From assembly GCF_001693255.1 (NCBI RefSeq), contig NZ_CP016474.1, positions 1,320,661 through 1,384,660 of the forward strand: a stretch of 64,000 nucleotides of DNA, given 5' to 3'. This DNA is from Picosynechococcus sp. PCC 7003 (GTDB lineage Bacteria > Cyanobacteriota > Cyanobacteriia > Cyanobacteriales > MRBY01). Of this stretch, positions 37,235 through 44,714 are shown in pieces. A model generated the notes under the pieces. It was not told the DNA's origin. It was given only the letters and a program-made list of their open reading frames with translations, and made no database searches. The position numbers and the translations under genes were made by a program. The stretch's first letter is position 1, and the number at the start of each line of letters is the position of its first letter.

Positions 37235-37828
37235 CTAAACATTCAGGCTGACAGTCCCCTGACGGAGAATGCGCCAGCCGGAGCCTGTCCACTGGGCCAC
37301 CGTCGAGGGCTGCCCACTGCCTATCTTGCCCATTTGTTCCTGGGTTGTGCAATCGAGCACCGGGATCTCTGGAAATTCTGTGGCGATCGCCGTCATCCAT
37401 TCGAGGGGGTCGCTACCGGAACGGTTGGCGCTAGTGGTGGCGAGGGGGCCTGTTTCTCGCAAAATCCCTTGGGCCAAGTCTAAATCGGGGACACGCACGC
37501 CAATGGTGCCGGAATTGGTGGGGTTCATTGCGGCGGAAACCTTTGCAGAAGCGGGTAGAACGAGGGTTAATGCTCCTGGCCAATATTGCTGGGCGATCGC
37601 CTGCCATTGTTCTTTTTCTGTCTCACTACCCACCACATAGTCCCAAATCTCCGGCAGGGAAGCCGTCATCAGGATCAGCGGTTTATCGGGCGATCGCCGT
37701 TTCAATTGATAGATCAGTGGGGCAGCGTCGGGTTTCGCCGCGAGGGCAGGCACCGTATCCGTGGGGAAGCTCACCACTTGGCCATTGTTTGCCTGGTCAA
37801 CCAGGGCAGCAGCAGTAACGAGGGGCAT
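37235..37828 (-). CDS. tsaC: Threonylcarbamoyl-AMP synthase family protein (Sua5/YrdC/YciO)
   Basis: Makes threonylcarbamoyl-AMP, the intermediate for the t6A modification of tRNAs reading ANN codons. The 197-residue protein is a single YrdC domain: VVSFPTDTVPALA (about 19-31), the KRRSPDKPLILM motif (about 42-53) that binds ATP and carbonate, GVRVPD (about 124-129) and TSANRSGSDPLE (about 142-153). It lacks the extra C-terminal Sua5 domain. It converges with the truncated VOC gene, with only 6 bp between them. Assignment to TsaC rather than the YciO side branch is likely but not certain. Confidence 0.85.
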   Translation of the reverse strand: MPLVTAAALVDQANNGQVVSFPTDTVPALAAKPDAAPLIYQLKRRSPDKPLILMTASLPEIWDYVVGSETEKEQWQAIAQQYWPGALTLVLPASAKVSAAMNPTNSGTIGVRVPDLDLAQGILRETGPLATTSANRSGSDPLEWMTAIATEFPEIPVLDCTTQEQMGKIGSGQPSTVAQWTGSGWRILRQGTVSLNV

Positions 37829-37834
37829 TAATTA

Positions 37835-38485
37835 TTAGGTTTGTTTGAGATGGTCAAATACACTTTTATCACCAATATCATCGGCGGGCTTTTGTGTAAA
37901 TTTACGGGCCGCAAAAATCACAAACAAAACGCTCCACAGACTGAACCCAATTTGGGCAACTTCTAAGGGTAAAAGCTGAGTCAAGTGGCCCAAAAGCAGC
38001 AGGGGCACCAGGGGCGTCAACAGCATTGTTTCCAAACGTCGAAAACAAAAGCCTTCTTTAAAGAAAATTCCCGTTAAGGCCGCAAAAAGAAAACCAATGC
38101 CCCAGAGAGTTTGAGGTTGATCTAAAACGGTGACGAATAGCGGTTCTGGAAAAATGAGACCAAAGGCGATCGCCGCCCCACAGCCCACGAGCCAAAAGCC
38201 CTGGAGTAGTCGGTGTAGGGGAATTAGATAAATATGAATCTTTGCCAAACTGAGACCCAGACCACCACAAAACCCGACAAATAGTCCAGAAATCAGCCCC
38301 GGCGCCCAACCCTGATCCCCAAAAGTAAGGGCGAAAGCAGTGCCGAGGCTGAATGTCCCAGCGGCGATCGCCAACCCCAAACGATAGAGAAAAACCTCCT
38401 GGCGATCAGCATCAGTGATCGTAAATTCGCCGTAGTAACCCGTGTAAACTTCTGGGGTTTGGGGTGATAAAGAAGCATCAGACAT
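37835..38485 (-). CDS. DUF2301 family integral membrane protein
   Basis: A cyanobacterial and plant-plastid membrane protein of unknown function. The 216 residues contain about six hydrophobic spans (about 33-52, 60-80, 84-108, 125-143, 153-170, 175-195) and a soluble N-terminus with VYTGYYGEFTITDADR. The C-terminus (KPADDIGDKSVFDHLKQT) is polar. It lies 6 bp upstream of the tsaC-like gene and just downstream of the phasin-like gene on the same strand, forming a probable three-gene operon of unrelated functions. Confidence 0.78.
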   Translation of the reverse strand: MSDASLSPQTPEVYTGYYGEFTITDADRQEVFLYRLGLAIAAGTFSLGTAFALTFGDQGWAPGLISGLFVGFCGGLGLSLAKIHIYLIPLHRLLQGFWLVGCGAAIAFGLIFPEPLFVTVLDQPQTLWGIGFLFAALTGIFFKEGFCFRRLETMLLTPLVPLLLLGHLTQLLPLEVAQIGFSLWSVLFVIFAARKFTQKPADDIGDKSVFDHLKQT

Positions 38486-38522
38486 CGTTATTTCCAGTTA
38501 TCTATTTCCAAAACAGCTACGT

Positions 38523-38900
38523 TTATCGTTTCAAATTATTCAGCTCTGCTTGGAGAGATTCCACTTCCCGCCGGAGCCGTTCCGCTTCGTCCATGGCGTC
38601 AGTGTTTTCGGGTTCGTCATCGTCCAGGATTTCAATGCGCCGCGGCTCTTTGGTCTCGCTGTTCGAGTCTGTTGTTTCTGGGCTTTGGGGCACCCGCTGT
38701 TGGGCCTGCTTGACCATTTCATTGACAAACTTTTTGGCCTCCTCGGCGTTCATCTCCCCTTTTTGCACCATTTCATCGGCGATGACCTGGGCCTGTTCGC
38801 GTAGATCATGGATCGTTGCCCCTGCTTTTTCGGCGGCGAGGGAAGCGGCCCCGACCCCAAGGTAAAAAGCCTTTTGTACTAAATCACTGAAGCCTGCCAT
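38523..38900 (-). CDS. Phasin-like / coiled-coil conserved protein
   Basis: A 125-residue, strongly helical protein. Residues about 1-60 (starting MAGFSDLVQKAFYLGVGAAS) resemble the phasin/polyhydroxyalkanoate granule-associated family: an amphipathic helix, then AEKAGATIHDLREQAQVIAD and EEAKKFVNEMVKQA. A low-complexity acidic linker (about 70-95) precedes a C-terminal leucine-zipper-like coil (EAERLRREVESLQAELNNLK). No PHA synthase is nearby, so granule binding is not supported by context; it may be a structural or scaffold protein. Confidence 0.65.
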   Translation of the reverse strand: MAGFSDLVQKAFYLGVGAASLAAEKAGATIHDLREQAQVIADEMVQKGEMNAEEAKKFVNEMVKQAQQRVPQSPETTDSNSETKEPRRIEILDDDEPENTDAMDEAERLRREVESLQAELNNLKR

Positions 38901-39104
38901 AGTCTAAAGTCCTGTGTCATCAAGCGTGCTGTTTTAAGCATAGTCGATAAATTTGAGGCTTGGGCTGGGGGCGATCGCCTGTCCCCCCAGAGAAGGACGA
39001 TATTCCAGACCATTCTTTAGGAAGGAGTAGCGAAACGTTGATCTTCTTGCAAGGAATCGGTTACAAACAATAACAACAAGCAGTACATCTTTGAGGAAAA
39101 ACCC

Positions 39105-39329
39105 TTGCCCCATTCCATTGTGACTGACGTTTGCGAAGGCATCGCGGACTGTGTCGAAGCTTGCCCTGTGGCTTGTATCCACGATGGCCCCGGCAAAAAC
39201 GCCAAAGGTACCGATTGGTACTGGATTGACTTTGATGTGTGCATTGATTGCGGCATCTGTATTCAGGTTTGTCCCGTCGAAGGGGCGATTATCCCGGAAG
39301 AAAATTCCACGTTACAGCGTACTCCCTAA
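39105..39329 (+). CDS. Bacterial-type ferredoxin with two Fe-S cluster motifs
   Basis: A 74-residue ferredoxin carrying two cluster-binding motifs: C-x5-C-x3-C-x3-C (in CEGIADCVEACPVAC) and C-x2-C-x2-C-x3-CP (in CIDCGICIQVCP). It is unlike the plant-type [2Fe-2S] photosynthetic ferredoxin. The insertion HDGPGKNAKGTDWYWID between clusters is typical of a cyanobacterial subgroup. The start is most likely a TTG at 39105: homologues begin PHSIVTD after Met, and GAGGA at 39093-39097 is well placed; the next possible start is GTG 39120. A terminator follows. Confidence 0.9.
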   Translation: MPHSIVTDVCEGIADCVEACPVACIHDGPGKNAKGTDWYWIDFDVCIDCGICIQVCPVEGAIIPEENSTLQRTP

Positions 39330-39366
39330 TTTTGGGGACTTGGCTTAGATAATTTTGATAGGTGAC

Positions 39367-39391
39367 AAATCCCCGCAGCAGGGGATTTTTA
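39367..39391 (+). terminator. Intrinsic terminator of the ferredoxin gene
   Basis: AAATCCCC (39367-39374) pairs with GGGGATTT (39381-39388) around GCAGCA, followed by TT and A. It lies about 40 bp after the ferredoxin stop. Confidence 0.88.
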
Positions 39392-39408
39392 TTAGCAGCG
39401 TAAACCCT

Positions 39409-40473
39409 TTACTGTTCCGGGTTGAGGGTCTGGATAAAGCGTTGAATATCGGCAGGGTCTAACCCATCGAGGTGAATTGTTTGTTGGGGTTGGCGAAAGT
39501 GGCGGGGCAGCGATCGCCGATAGGTGGGGTCATAATGTTCTTCGAGAATCGCTTCAACAAATTCTGGCCATTGTTGGGCATCAATTAAGGCATACCAAGC
39601 TTGGATTTTGCGCTTGCCATATTTGGGAACAAGGTGACTGAGCAATTGTTTTAGGGTCGCGGGATGTTCGATGAGGTGAGGATATTCCGCGATAAGCAGC
39701 TTGACCCGTTCGGCCATCGGTAAGACCACTTCCACCACCGGCGATCGCCCCATGTTTTCCCAGAGGGGTTTCGGCACATGGATTTTGCCAATGGTTTTAC
39801 TTTCTGACTCGACCCAAATCGGTCGCCCTGGATCAAAGGTTTTGAGCTGGGCCACCAGTTGCGACTCAAACCACTTTTGCGCAGGCTGTTGCTGGGGCGT
39901 TGTTTGCCACATTTGTCCCAGCAGAGATCCCCGGTGGGCGGCGAGGGCTTCTAAATCTAAAACTTGAAACTGTTCTGCCTGTAACGCCTGGAGTAATTTA
40001 GTTTTGGCGCTACCCGTATAGCCACAGAGCACCCGTAAAGACAGGGTTGCCCCGAACTGGGCAAGGGCTTGGCGCACGTACTGACGATAGGTTTTGTAAC
40101 CCCCGCTCAGTAGGGTGGTCTGCCAACCGATTTGGCTGAGTACCGTCGCGAAACTGTGGGAACGCTGGCCGCCGCGCCAACAGTAGATGAGGGGATGAAA
40201 CTCCTTGGGCTTTTCTAAAAAATGCGTTTCTAAGTGACGGCCAATATTTTTAGACACGAGGGCGGCCCCAATTTTACGGGCTTCAAAGGGCGATCGCTGG
40301 GTATAGATGGTGCCCACCAAGGCCCGCTCTTCATTGCTGAGTACCGGAAAGTTGACGGCACCGGGAATATGATCCTCGGCAAATTCCGCTGGCGATCGCA
40401 CATCAATAATGGTTGTGTAGGGTTGAAAATCCTGATCCCAAGGATTTGTCGTGCTGTGAATCGGAGGAGCCAT
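39409..40473 (-). CDS. mnmH: tRNA 2-selenouridine synthase
   Basis: Converts 2-thiouridine to 2-selenouridine (via geranyl-thiouridine) at the wobble position of some tRNAs. The 354-residue protein has an N-terminal rhodanese domain with the catalytic Cys in IYCWRGGQRSHS (about 96-107) and a C-terminal P-loop domain with GYTGSAKTKLL (about 152-162). I chose ATG 40473, which has AGG 5 bp upstream, over a GTG two codons earlier. No selenophosphate synthetase gene is in the window. Confidence 0.92.
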   Translation of the reverse strand: MAPPIHSTTNPWDQDFQPYTTIIDVRSPAEFAEDHIPGAVNFPVLSNEERALVGTIYTQRSPFEARKIGAALVSKNIGRHLETHFLEKPKEFHPLIYCWRGGQRSHSFATVLSQIGWQTTLLSGGYKTYRQYVRQALAQFGATLSLRVLCGYTGSAKTKLLQALQAEQFQVLDLEALAAHRGSLLGQMWQTTPQQQPAQKWFESQLVAQLKTFDPGRPIWVESESKTIGKIHVPKPLWENMGRSPVVEVVLPMAERVKLLIAEYPHLIEHPATLKQLLSHLVPKYGKRKIQAWYALIDAQQWPEFVEAILEEHYDPTYRRSLPRHFRQPQQTIHLDGLDPADIQRFIQTLNPEQ

Positions 40474-40514
40474 CGCCACCTAACTTTGCGTTTTGAATCA
40501 GGCTTTTACCATAA

Positions 40515-40538
40515 CAAAAAGACAGCCACGGGGCTGCC
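40515..40538 (-). terminator. Intrinsic terminator of the 82-residue membrane protein gene
   Basis: On the minus strand CAGCC, loop CCGT, GGCTG forms a stem followed by TC and five T residues (the A run at 40516-40520). It lies about 35 bp after the stop of the gene ending at 40575. Confidence 0.7.
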
Positions 40539-40574
40539 TTCGGGGTTTAGGTTTTAGCACAAGTCCAGCGAGAC

Positions 40575-40823
40575 CTAGAACAGAGGAGACAAAGGAGCAC
40601 TAAAGAAGATTGCGGCGAGGGCAAAGGCGACACCACCGGCTAACAACACGTTGTTGTAAAACCAACCGATTTCTTTTTCTTGGCCAAAGAGGTTTTCTTC
40701 TTGACCCGCAGAGAAGAAGAGGGACCAAGCTTGGGTAGCAGAAATGGTCGCGTCACTGAAGTCCTTACGGAAAATAACGGGGGTGAAAAGATTTTCGGGT
40801 TTGTAGTTGAAGTCAGTAACCAT
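40575..40823 (-). CDS. Small single-span membrane protein, unrecognised
   Basis: An 82-residue protein I do not recognise. A hydrophilic, aromatic-rich N-terminal half (YKPENLFTPVIFRKDF, QAWSLFFSAGQEENLFGQE) is followed by one membrane span (about 56-74, VLLAGGVAFALAAIFF) and SAPLSPLF. The size and layout suggest a small thylakoid protein. It has its own promoter (TTGCAA at 40880-40885, TTAAGA at 40857-40862, spacer 17) and terminator. An RpaB-box-like sequence overlaps the -35, suggesting light control (inference). Confidence 0.65.
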   Translation of the reverse strand: MVTDFNYKPENLFTPVIFRKDFSDATISATQAWSLFFSAGQEENLFGQEKEIGWFYNNVLLAGGVAFALAAIFFSAPLSPLF

Positions 40824-40856
40824 AAAATTGCCTGTTTTGTTTGTCTACACGGACAA

Positions 40857-40897
40857 TCTTAACATATTTTTACGAAATATTGCAAATTGTTACAAGA
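40857..40897 (-). promoter_or_regulatory. Promoter with HLR1-like element
   Basis: Minus-strand -35 TTGCAA (40880-40885) and -10 TTAAGA (40857-40862) are 17 bp apart. On the plus strand ATTGCAAA-TT-GTTACAAG (40879-40896) fits the HLR1 direct repeat (G/T)TTACA(T/A)(T/A) at 6/8 and 7/8 positions with the expected 2-bp gap. HLR1 is the binding site of the light regulator RpaB. Confidence 0.4.
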
Positions 40898-40931
40898 GTG
40901 TTGACTTTTGCCTTGGTATTCAAAAAAAAAG

Positions 40932-42452
40932 TCAACTTCCCAGCCAGTTGGGTTCGAGATAATTACACACAGAACAGGGCTGGAGGGCATCTAGGATCTG
41001 TTGACCATAGGCGCGGTGGTTGATGCGATTGTCGAGAATGGCGATCACGCTTTGCTCTTGGTGGAGGGGATAAGTGGCCCGTTGCATTTCTTGGAGGGCT
41101 GTGGGTAATAGGTACAGGCGAAACCAATCTTGGCGTTTTTGTTTGTATTGGGCGACGCGGGCTGCCACCAGGGGATTTTCTAAGGATGGGAGGGGGAGGG
41201 TGGCGATCGCCATCAGTTGAGGTAACGGGAAGCCCACAGATTGACCATAAAATAAGGGATCCGTGAGCCGTCGCCAAAAGGCCCAACCGCAGATCAAAAT
41301 ACTGTCGGCCTGGGGATTAGTTGTTTCGACCTTGACCCGCGACCCAAACTCAGCGGCCAGGGCGGCCCCCATCTGCGCCTGGAGGGGCACATCATTAATT
41401 AACAAAACAATGGGGCGATTGTGGTGGGGGTGGCGGCGGATCAAATGACGCAGTTGGTGTAACAATTCCTCTTGAAATTCTGGGGTATTGGGTAAAGGAA
41501 GACGTTGCTCCGGCAGATAAACGCGCACTTGATGCTGTTGGCGGGGAGGCGCAAAATCTACACAGGTGAGCTGGTCGGGGTTGAGGCCAATTTGCGCACA
41601 AAAGTTTGGGGCCTCTCGTTGGGGTTCGAGAAAACTCCCAATCAGTAAAGTCGGCTGCCTTTGCCAGAGGGGCGCCAGGCTGTGGTTAAGGGCTTGGGGG
41701 GCCACTTGGAGAGAAAATCGGCCATCCCGTTGGTGGAGCTGCGCCCAACAGAGGGGGGACTGGTGGCGATGCTGCCAGGTATCCGTAAAGGTGCGCCAAG
41801 CTGCGGGTAAGCGGGGAAGTTGAAAACAGGCAGCCAGGCGACGTTGATTGTCTGGGTCGAGGGGATAGCAATGGTAGGGATTGGGCGATCGCCGCAGCAA
41901 TTGCGCTTTCAGTTGGTCGTACTGGCTCTGAATGAAGTCCTGCTGGGCAGGGTTTTGTTGCTTGAGGGCTTCCCAATCTGCGAGTTGCAGTTGGCAACGG
42001 TAAAAATCTTGGGCCCACTGCCACAGTTCATCGACAGGATTAAGAATTGTTGTCACCGGGGCCGGGGGGCGATCGCCAGTCATTCTATTTAACCACTGGG
42101 TAGAGGTCAGGAGCGTGACAGCGCTGGGATGGGGCTGACCTCCAGATTCAGCGGTGACAATGGGGCGCTTGGTTGCCAGTAAGCGTTGCAGTCGCGGAAT
42201 TTCCTCCGTCTGGAGCCAAGTCAACAATAGCTGGGGGACGACAATGACGACAGGCTCTGGGGTCAAGAGAGCAGGGGTTAGATAGCTCAAGGCATAGTCT
42301 TCGATGCCGGTTCTGGTTTGAATCAGGGCAGAACGGCCTAGGCGTAATCCCCGCGCCACCAACCGCGCCAGGGTTAAATGATGGGGCCAGGGGCTAATAT
42401 CTTGCTCACGGGCGATCGCCACCAGGATTTGGTGTACTTGCGCTTCCATCAT
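40932..42452 (-). CDS. DinG-like helicase-family protein lacking ATPase motifs
   Basis: A 506-residue relative of DinG/XPD-type superfamily 2 helicases. The C-terminal helicase region is recognisable (LPLPSLENPLVAARV, FRLYLLPTAL, and ILDNRINHRAYGQQIL, which corresponds to the motif VI neighbourhood). The Walker A position reads QTRTGIEDYALSYLTP, where DinG has AGTGxGKT, so the P-loop Lys is absent; no DEAH box is clear, and the QGxGRxIR motif is replaced by EMQRATYP. The Fe-S cysteines are missing. It is probably a non-hydrolysing paralogue. Length is well below active DinG (about 700). Confidence 0.7.
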   Translation of the reverse strand: MMEAQVHQILVAIAREQDISPWPHHLTLARLVARGLRLGRSALIQTRTGIEDYALSYLTPALLTPEPVVIVVPQLLLTWLQTEEIPRLQRLLATKRPIVTAESGGQPHPSAVTLLTSTQWLNRMTGDRPPAPVTTILNPVDELWQWAQDFYRCQLQLADWEALKQQNPAQQDFIQSQYDQLKAQLLRRSPNPYHCYPLDPDNQRRLAACFQLPRLPAAWRTFTDTWQHRHQSPLCWAQLHQRDGRFSLQVAPQALNHSLAPLWQRQPTLLIGSFLEPQREAPNFCAQIGLNPDQLTCVDFAPPRQQHQVRVYLPEQRLPLPNTPEFQEELLHQLRHLIRRHPHHNRPIVLLINDVPLQAQMGAALAAEFGSRVKVETTNPQADSILICGWAFWRRLTDPLFYGQSVGFPLPQLMAIATLPLPSLENPLVAARVAQYKQKRQDWFRLYLLPTALQEMQRATYPLHQEQSVIAILDNRINHRAYGQQILDALQPCSVCNYLEPNWLGS

Positions 42453-42605
42453 CGCGTCACTTTTCCCATCAACACAACGACCCAGAATTTCCTAAATAAA
42501 AATCGATCAGTCATACGCACCCGCGAAAACGTTTTCTAGCCTATCAGAAACGTTTAGACTCAAAGCTGCCCCCATTGCCGGGGCGGTGATGGGTCTGGTA
42601 TATCC

Positions 42606-43178
42606 ATGGATATGGATCAAAAAACGCACTTACGGCAAACTTTTAAGCAACGGCGGCGATCGCTACCGGAATCGACTTGGCACCAGGCCAATGCCGCCAT
42701 CTGTCAGCATCTCCGGGACAGTCAGCTCTGGCAGGATTCCATCACGATTTTGAGCTACCTATCCCATCACCGAGAGCCTTGTTTACAGACTTTGCTAAAT
42801 GCCCCTAAAACTTGGGGATTACCCCGTTGTGTGGGGGCCGATCTCGCTTGGCACCATTATCAAAGGGGCGATCGCCTTGTGCCTGGTAAATTTGGGATCC
42901 GTGAACCGGAAGCCACGACTCCTTTAATTGATCTGGCGACCATCGATTTGGTGTTAGTACCCGCCCTTGCCTGTAGTCAAAGGGGCGATCGCCTCGGCTA
43001 CGGCGCTGGATTTTATGACCGATTTTTTGCCACCCTACCCCAGCCCGTCACCACAGTGGGTATTGTGTTTGAATGCTGCTTTGTGCCGACCCTGCCCAAC
43101 GATCCCTGGGACGTGCCCTTAGACTATGTTTGTACAGAAAAACGACTGATTAAAATCGCCCAGGAGCTTTCCCAATGA
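42606..43178 (+). CDS. 5-formyltetrahydrofolate cyclo-ligase
   Basis: Converts 5-formyl-THF to 5,10-methenyl-THF with ATP, recycling folate. The 190-residue protein has the family features: KQRRRSLPESTWHQ at the N-terminus (about 14-27), LSYLSHHREP (about 49-58), FGIREP (about 97-102) and the nucleotide-binding GDRLGYGAGFYDRFFA (about 125-140), ending DYVCTEKRLI. The start ATG 42606 may instead be the ATG two codons on. Its stop overlaps the start of a ynfA-like remnant in ATGA. Confidence 0.9.
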   Translation: MDMDQKTHLRQTFKQRRRSLPESTWHQANAAICQHLRDSQLWQDSITILSYLSHHREPCLQTLLNAPKTWGLPRCVGADLAWHHYQRGDRLVPGKFGIREPEATTPLIDLATIDLVLVPALACSQRGDRLGYGAGFYDRFFATLPQPVTTVGIVFECCFVPTLPNDPWDVPLDYVCTEKRLIKIAQELSQ

Positions 43179-43312
43179 CCTGTGTCATCCTCAAATCTTT
43201 GCTGTATTTTGTATTGGCGGGGTTGTTTGAAATTGGTGGCGGTTATCTCGTGTGGCTCCCAGGGAAGAGAAAAGTTGAGCCGTCACCCTTCTGGGCTGGC
43301 TGCTGCTATTGA
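43175..43312 (+). pseudogene. ynfA: Truncated YnfA (UPF0060) family membrane protein gene
   Basis: The first 28 codons encode a typical YnfA start: LKSLLYFVLAGLFEIGGGYLVWL. The frame then shifts: a different frame continues with family-like REEKS and LLGWLLLL, interrupted by a TGA, while the original frame stops at 43310-43312. Downstream, the sequence runs into the IS605-like element at about 43320. An intact YnfA is about 108 residues with four spans; here only about half remains, with a frameshift and a nonsense change. Translational coupling through ATGA with the upstream gene shows it was once the second gene of an operon. Confidence 0.75.
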
Positions 43313-43319
43313 AGCGAAG

Positions 43320-43547
43320 TGAACTACCCCGCCGCAAGCAGCGGGGCTTCCTACCCAAAGAAAAGCTTTCTATTCCGAGGAATAGCGAGTCTTATATTCT
43401 GGCGATAGGCGGACTCCCCGGTTCCCGAGGACAAAAATCACGGTCACAAAAAATACTTTGTATGTTCTAGCTTGGTTTTCGCTATCCGTTGCCGTGTCAA
43501 CGATATGATTATAGAGCATTACGCCCCAAGGGGCGGGGATTTCAACC
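43320..43547 (-). mobile_element. Non-autonomous IS200/IS605-like element (about 230 bp)
   Basis: One end has TGAACTAC (43320-43327), the inverse of the GTAGTTCA that ends the element at 36570, with a subterminal hairpin CCCCGC/GCGGGG (43327-43332 and 43341-43346). The other end has the palindrome CGCCCC-AA-GGGGCG (43522-43535) followed by GGGATTTCAACCC, a form common at left ends of cyanobacterial tnpB elements. By analogy the element points left (right end at 43320). Inside there is no transposase; a short minus-strand frame with GNRGVRLSPEY could be a vestigial tnpB tail. It interrupts ynfA. Confidence 0.6.
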
Positions 43548-43556
43548 CTTTGCCGT

Positions 43557-43591
43557 TAAAAAGCTCCCCAACCCGCTAAGAGTTGAGGAGC
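43557..43591 (-). terminator. Terminator of the acidic lipoprotein gene
   Basis: GCTCC-CC-AAC (43563-43572) pairs with GTT-GA-GGAGC (43582-43591), and the A run at 43557-43562 gives a T tract on the minus strand. It is 26 bp past the lipoprotein stop. Confidence 0.75.
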
Positions 43592-43616
43592 CAAGCACGA
43601 GGCGATCGCCAAATAA

Positions 43617-43886
43617 TTAGTTAGCGGTTTCTTCGCCTTCAGCAGGTGCTTCTTCGGTGGCTTCACCGTCAACGGGGGCTTCTTCAGTAACTTCGCCTTC
43701 AGCGGGAACTTCTTCTTCAGTTACTTCACCGTCAACGGGGGCTTCTTCGGTAACTTCACCTTCAGCGGGAACTTCTTCCGTGGTTGTTTCATCGGTGGGA
43801 GCAGTTGTCTCAGGGCCGCAAGCACCTAAGAAACCAAGGCTCATAACAGAGGCGATCGCCACCAACAGAAAACGTTTGATGTACAT
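43617..43886 (-). CDS. Small acidic repeat lipoprotein
   Basis: An 89-residue lipoprotein of unknown function. The signal peptide ends in a lipobox, FLGAC (Cys about residue 23). The mature part is low-complexity and very acidic: a module of about 20 residues (EVPAEGEVTEEAPVDGEVTE) is repeated about twice, with further partial copies. There are no basic residues after the signal peptide and no recognised domain. The repeat is also seen at DNA level, so copy number may vary by slippage. It has its own terminator and lies between the IS-like element and a long AT-rich spacer. Confidence 0.7.
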   Translation of the reverse strand: MYIKRFLLVAIASVMSLGFLGACGPETTAPTDETTTEEVPAEGEVTEEAPVDGEVTEEEVPAEGEVTEEAPVDGEATEEAPAEGEETAN

Positions 43887-44408
43887 AGTATAAATACTCC
43901 TTAATCTAAGTTAAGACCAAGTTAAAACGGCTATTAATTATAGCGATGAAAAATTGTCCTTGAGTAGCCGTCAAGGCAAGAACCATAAAGGTTTGAACAA
44001 AAGCAAAGCCGATCATCAGAAAGGCTAATCAAAACACTATTGCTTTTCTTGTTTTTTCCGCCTAAAGGATCATGGTCTTTTGAGGCAACTTAAGTTAGGG
44101 CTTTATAGCCAATGTTTGAGTGCATCAAATCCAAGCTTTTGCTATAAATTCTCAACAAAGACTATAATAAGTAACGCTACTTACTGCACCTAGTCCAGAA
44201 GTTCCCAAATGGGGCTTTATGGCCAAAACAGCTTGGTACTCTTGAGCAAAGATTATTTAAACCTGAAAAATTGTTCCTAGTATCACCAATATTTTGATCG
44301 CAATTTTAAGGGCAATGAGAGGAGTCAAAACACAGCTATTTTCACAAAATTAGTGATGTTCAATTTTAAATAATTATGACTTTTTTCTAAAGCAAAAGGT
44401 CGAGAAAA
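43887..44408. promoter_or_regulatory. AT-rich spacer with a dyad-containing promoter
   Basis: About 520 bp without a protein gene. TTGCTA (44139-44144) and TATAAT (44163-44168), spacer 18, form a good plus-strand promoter; the dyad TAAGTA-ACGC-TACTTA (44168-44183) covers the expected start point, like an operator. Two near-identical 15-mers GGGCTTTAT(A/G)GCCAA lie at 44098-44112 and 44212-44226. Transcription from here would give the 57-residue protein gene a leader of about 230 nt. Confidence 0.5.
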
Positions 44409-44582
44409 ATGATTGCATTATTAGTGGGACTCAGTGCCTTCTTCTTGATTACAACCTATATCACAACTCAGTGCGGCGTGATTTTTGCCAATTGGGGGTT
44501 CAGCTCCCTTGTTCAGATCAGTCAACAAATTATATTTTGGCTAGGGGTTCTCTTCGTGGTTTGGTGCTTTGCAGAGGATTAA
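44409..44582 (+). CDS. Small two-span membrane protein (57 aa)
   Basis: A 57-codon frame with ATG at 44409 and a GGTCGAG-type ribosome site just upstream. It encodes two hydrophobic segments, about 1-18 (MIALLVGLSAFFLITTYI) and about 40-54 (IIFWLGVLFVVWCF), joined by a polar loop with CGVIFANWGF. Codon use looks coding and there is no overlap with another gene. No family recognised. The CRP-type regulator gene starts 132 bp downstream on the same strand. Confidence 0.55.
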   Translation: MIALLVGLSAFFLITTYITTQCGVIFANWGFSSLVQISQQIIFWLGVLFVVWCFAED

Positions 44583-44714
44583 CCTTAAACTCACGATTAC
44601 ATTTTATTTAACTATTGCCTTTATCCTAAGCGAAGTTTCAGTTATTTTTTAACCAAAATCATCTTTGTCAGCAACTATTATTTATTTGCCCAACGCTTTG
44701 AGTCGTGTAAGCCC

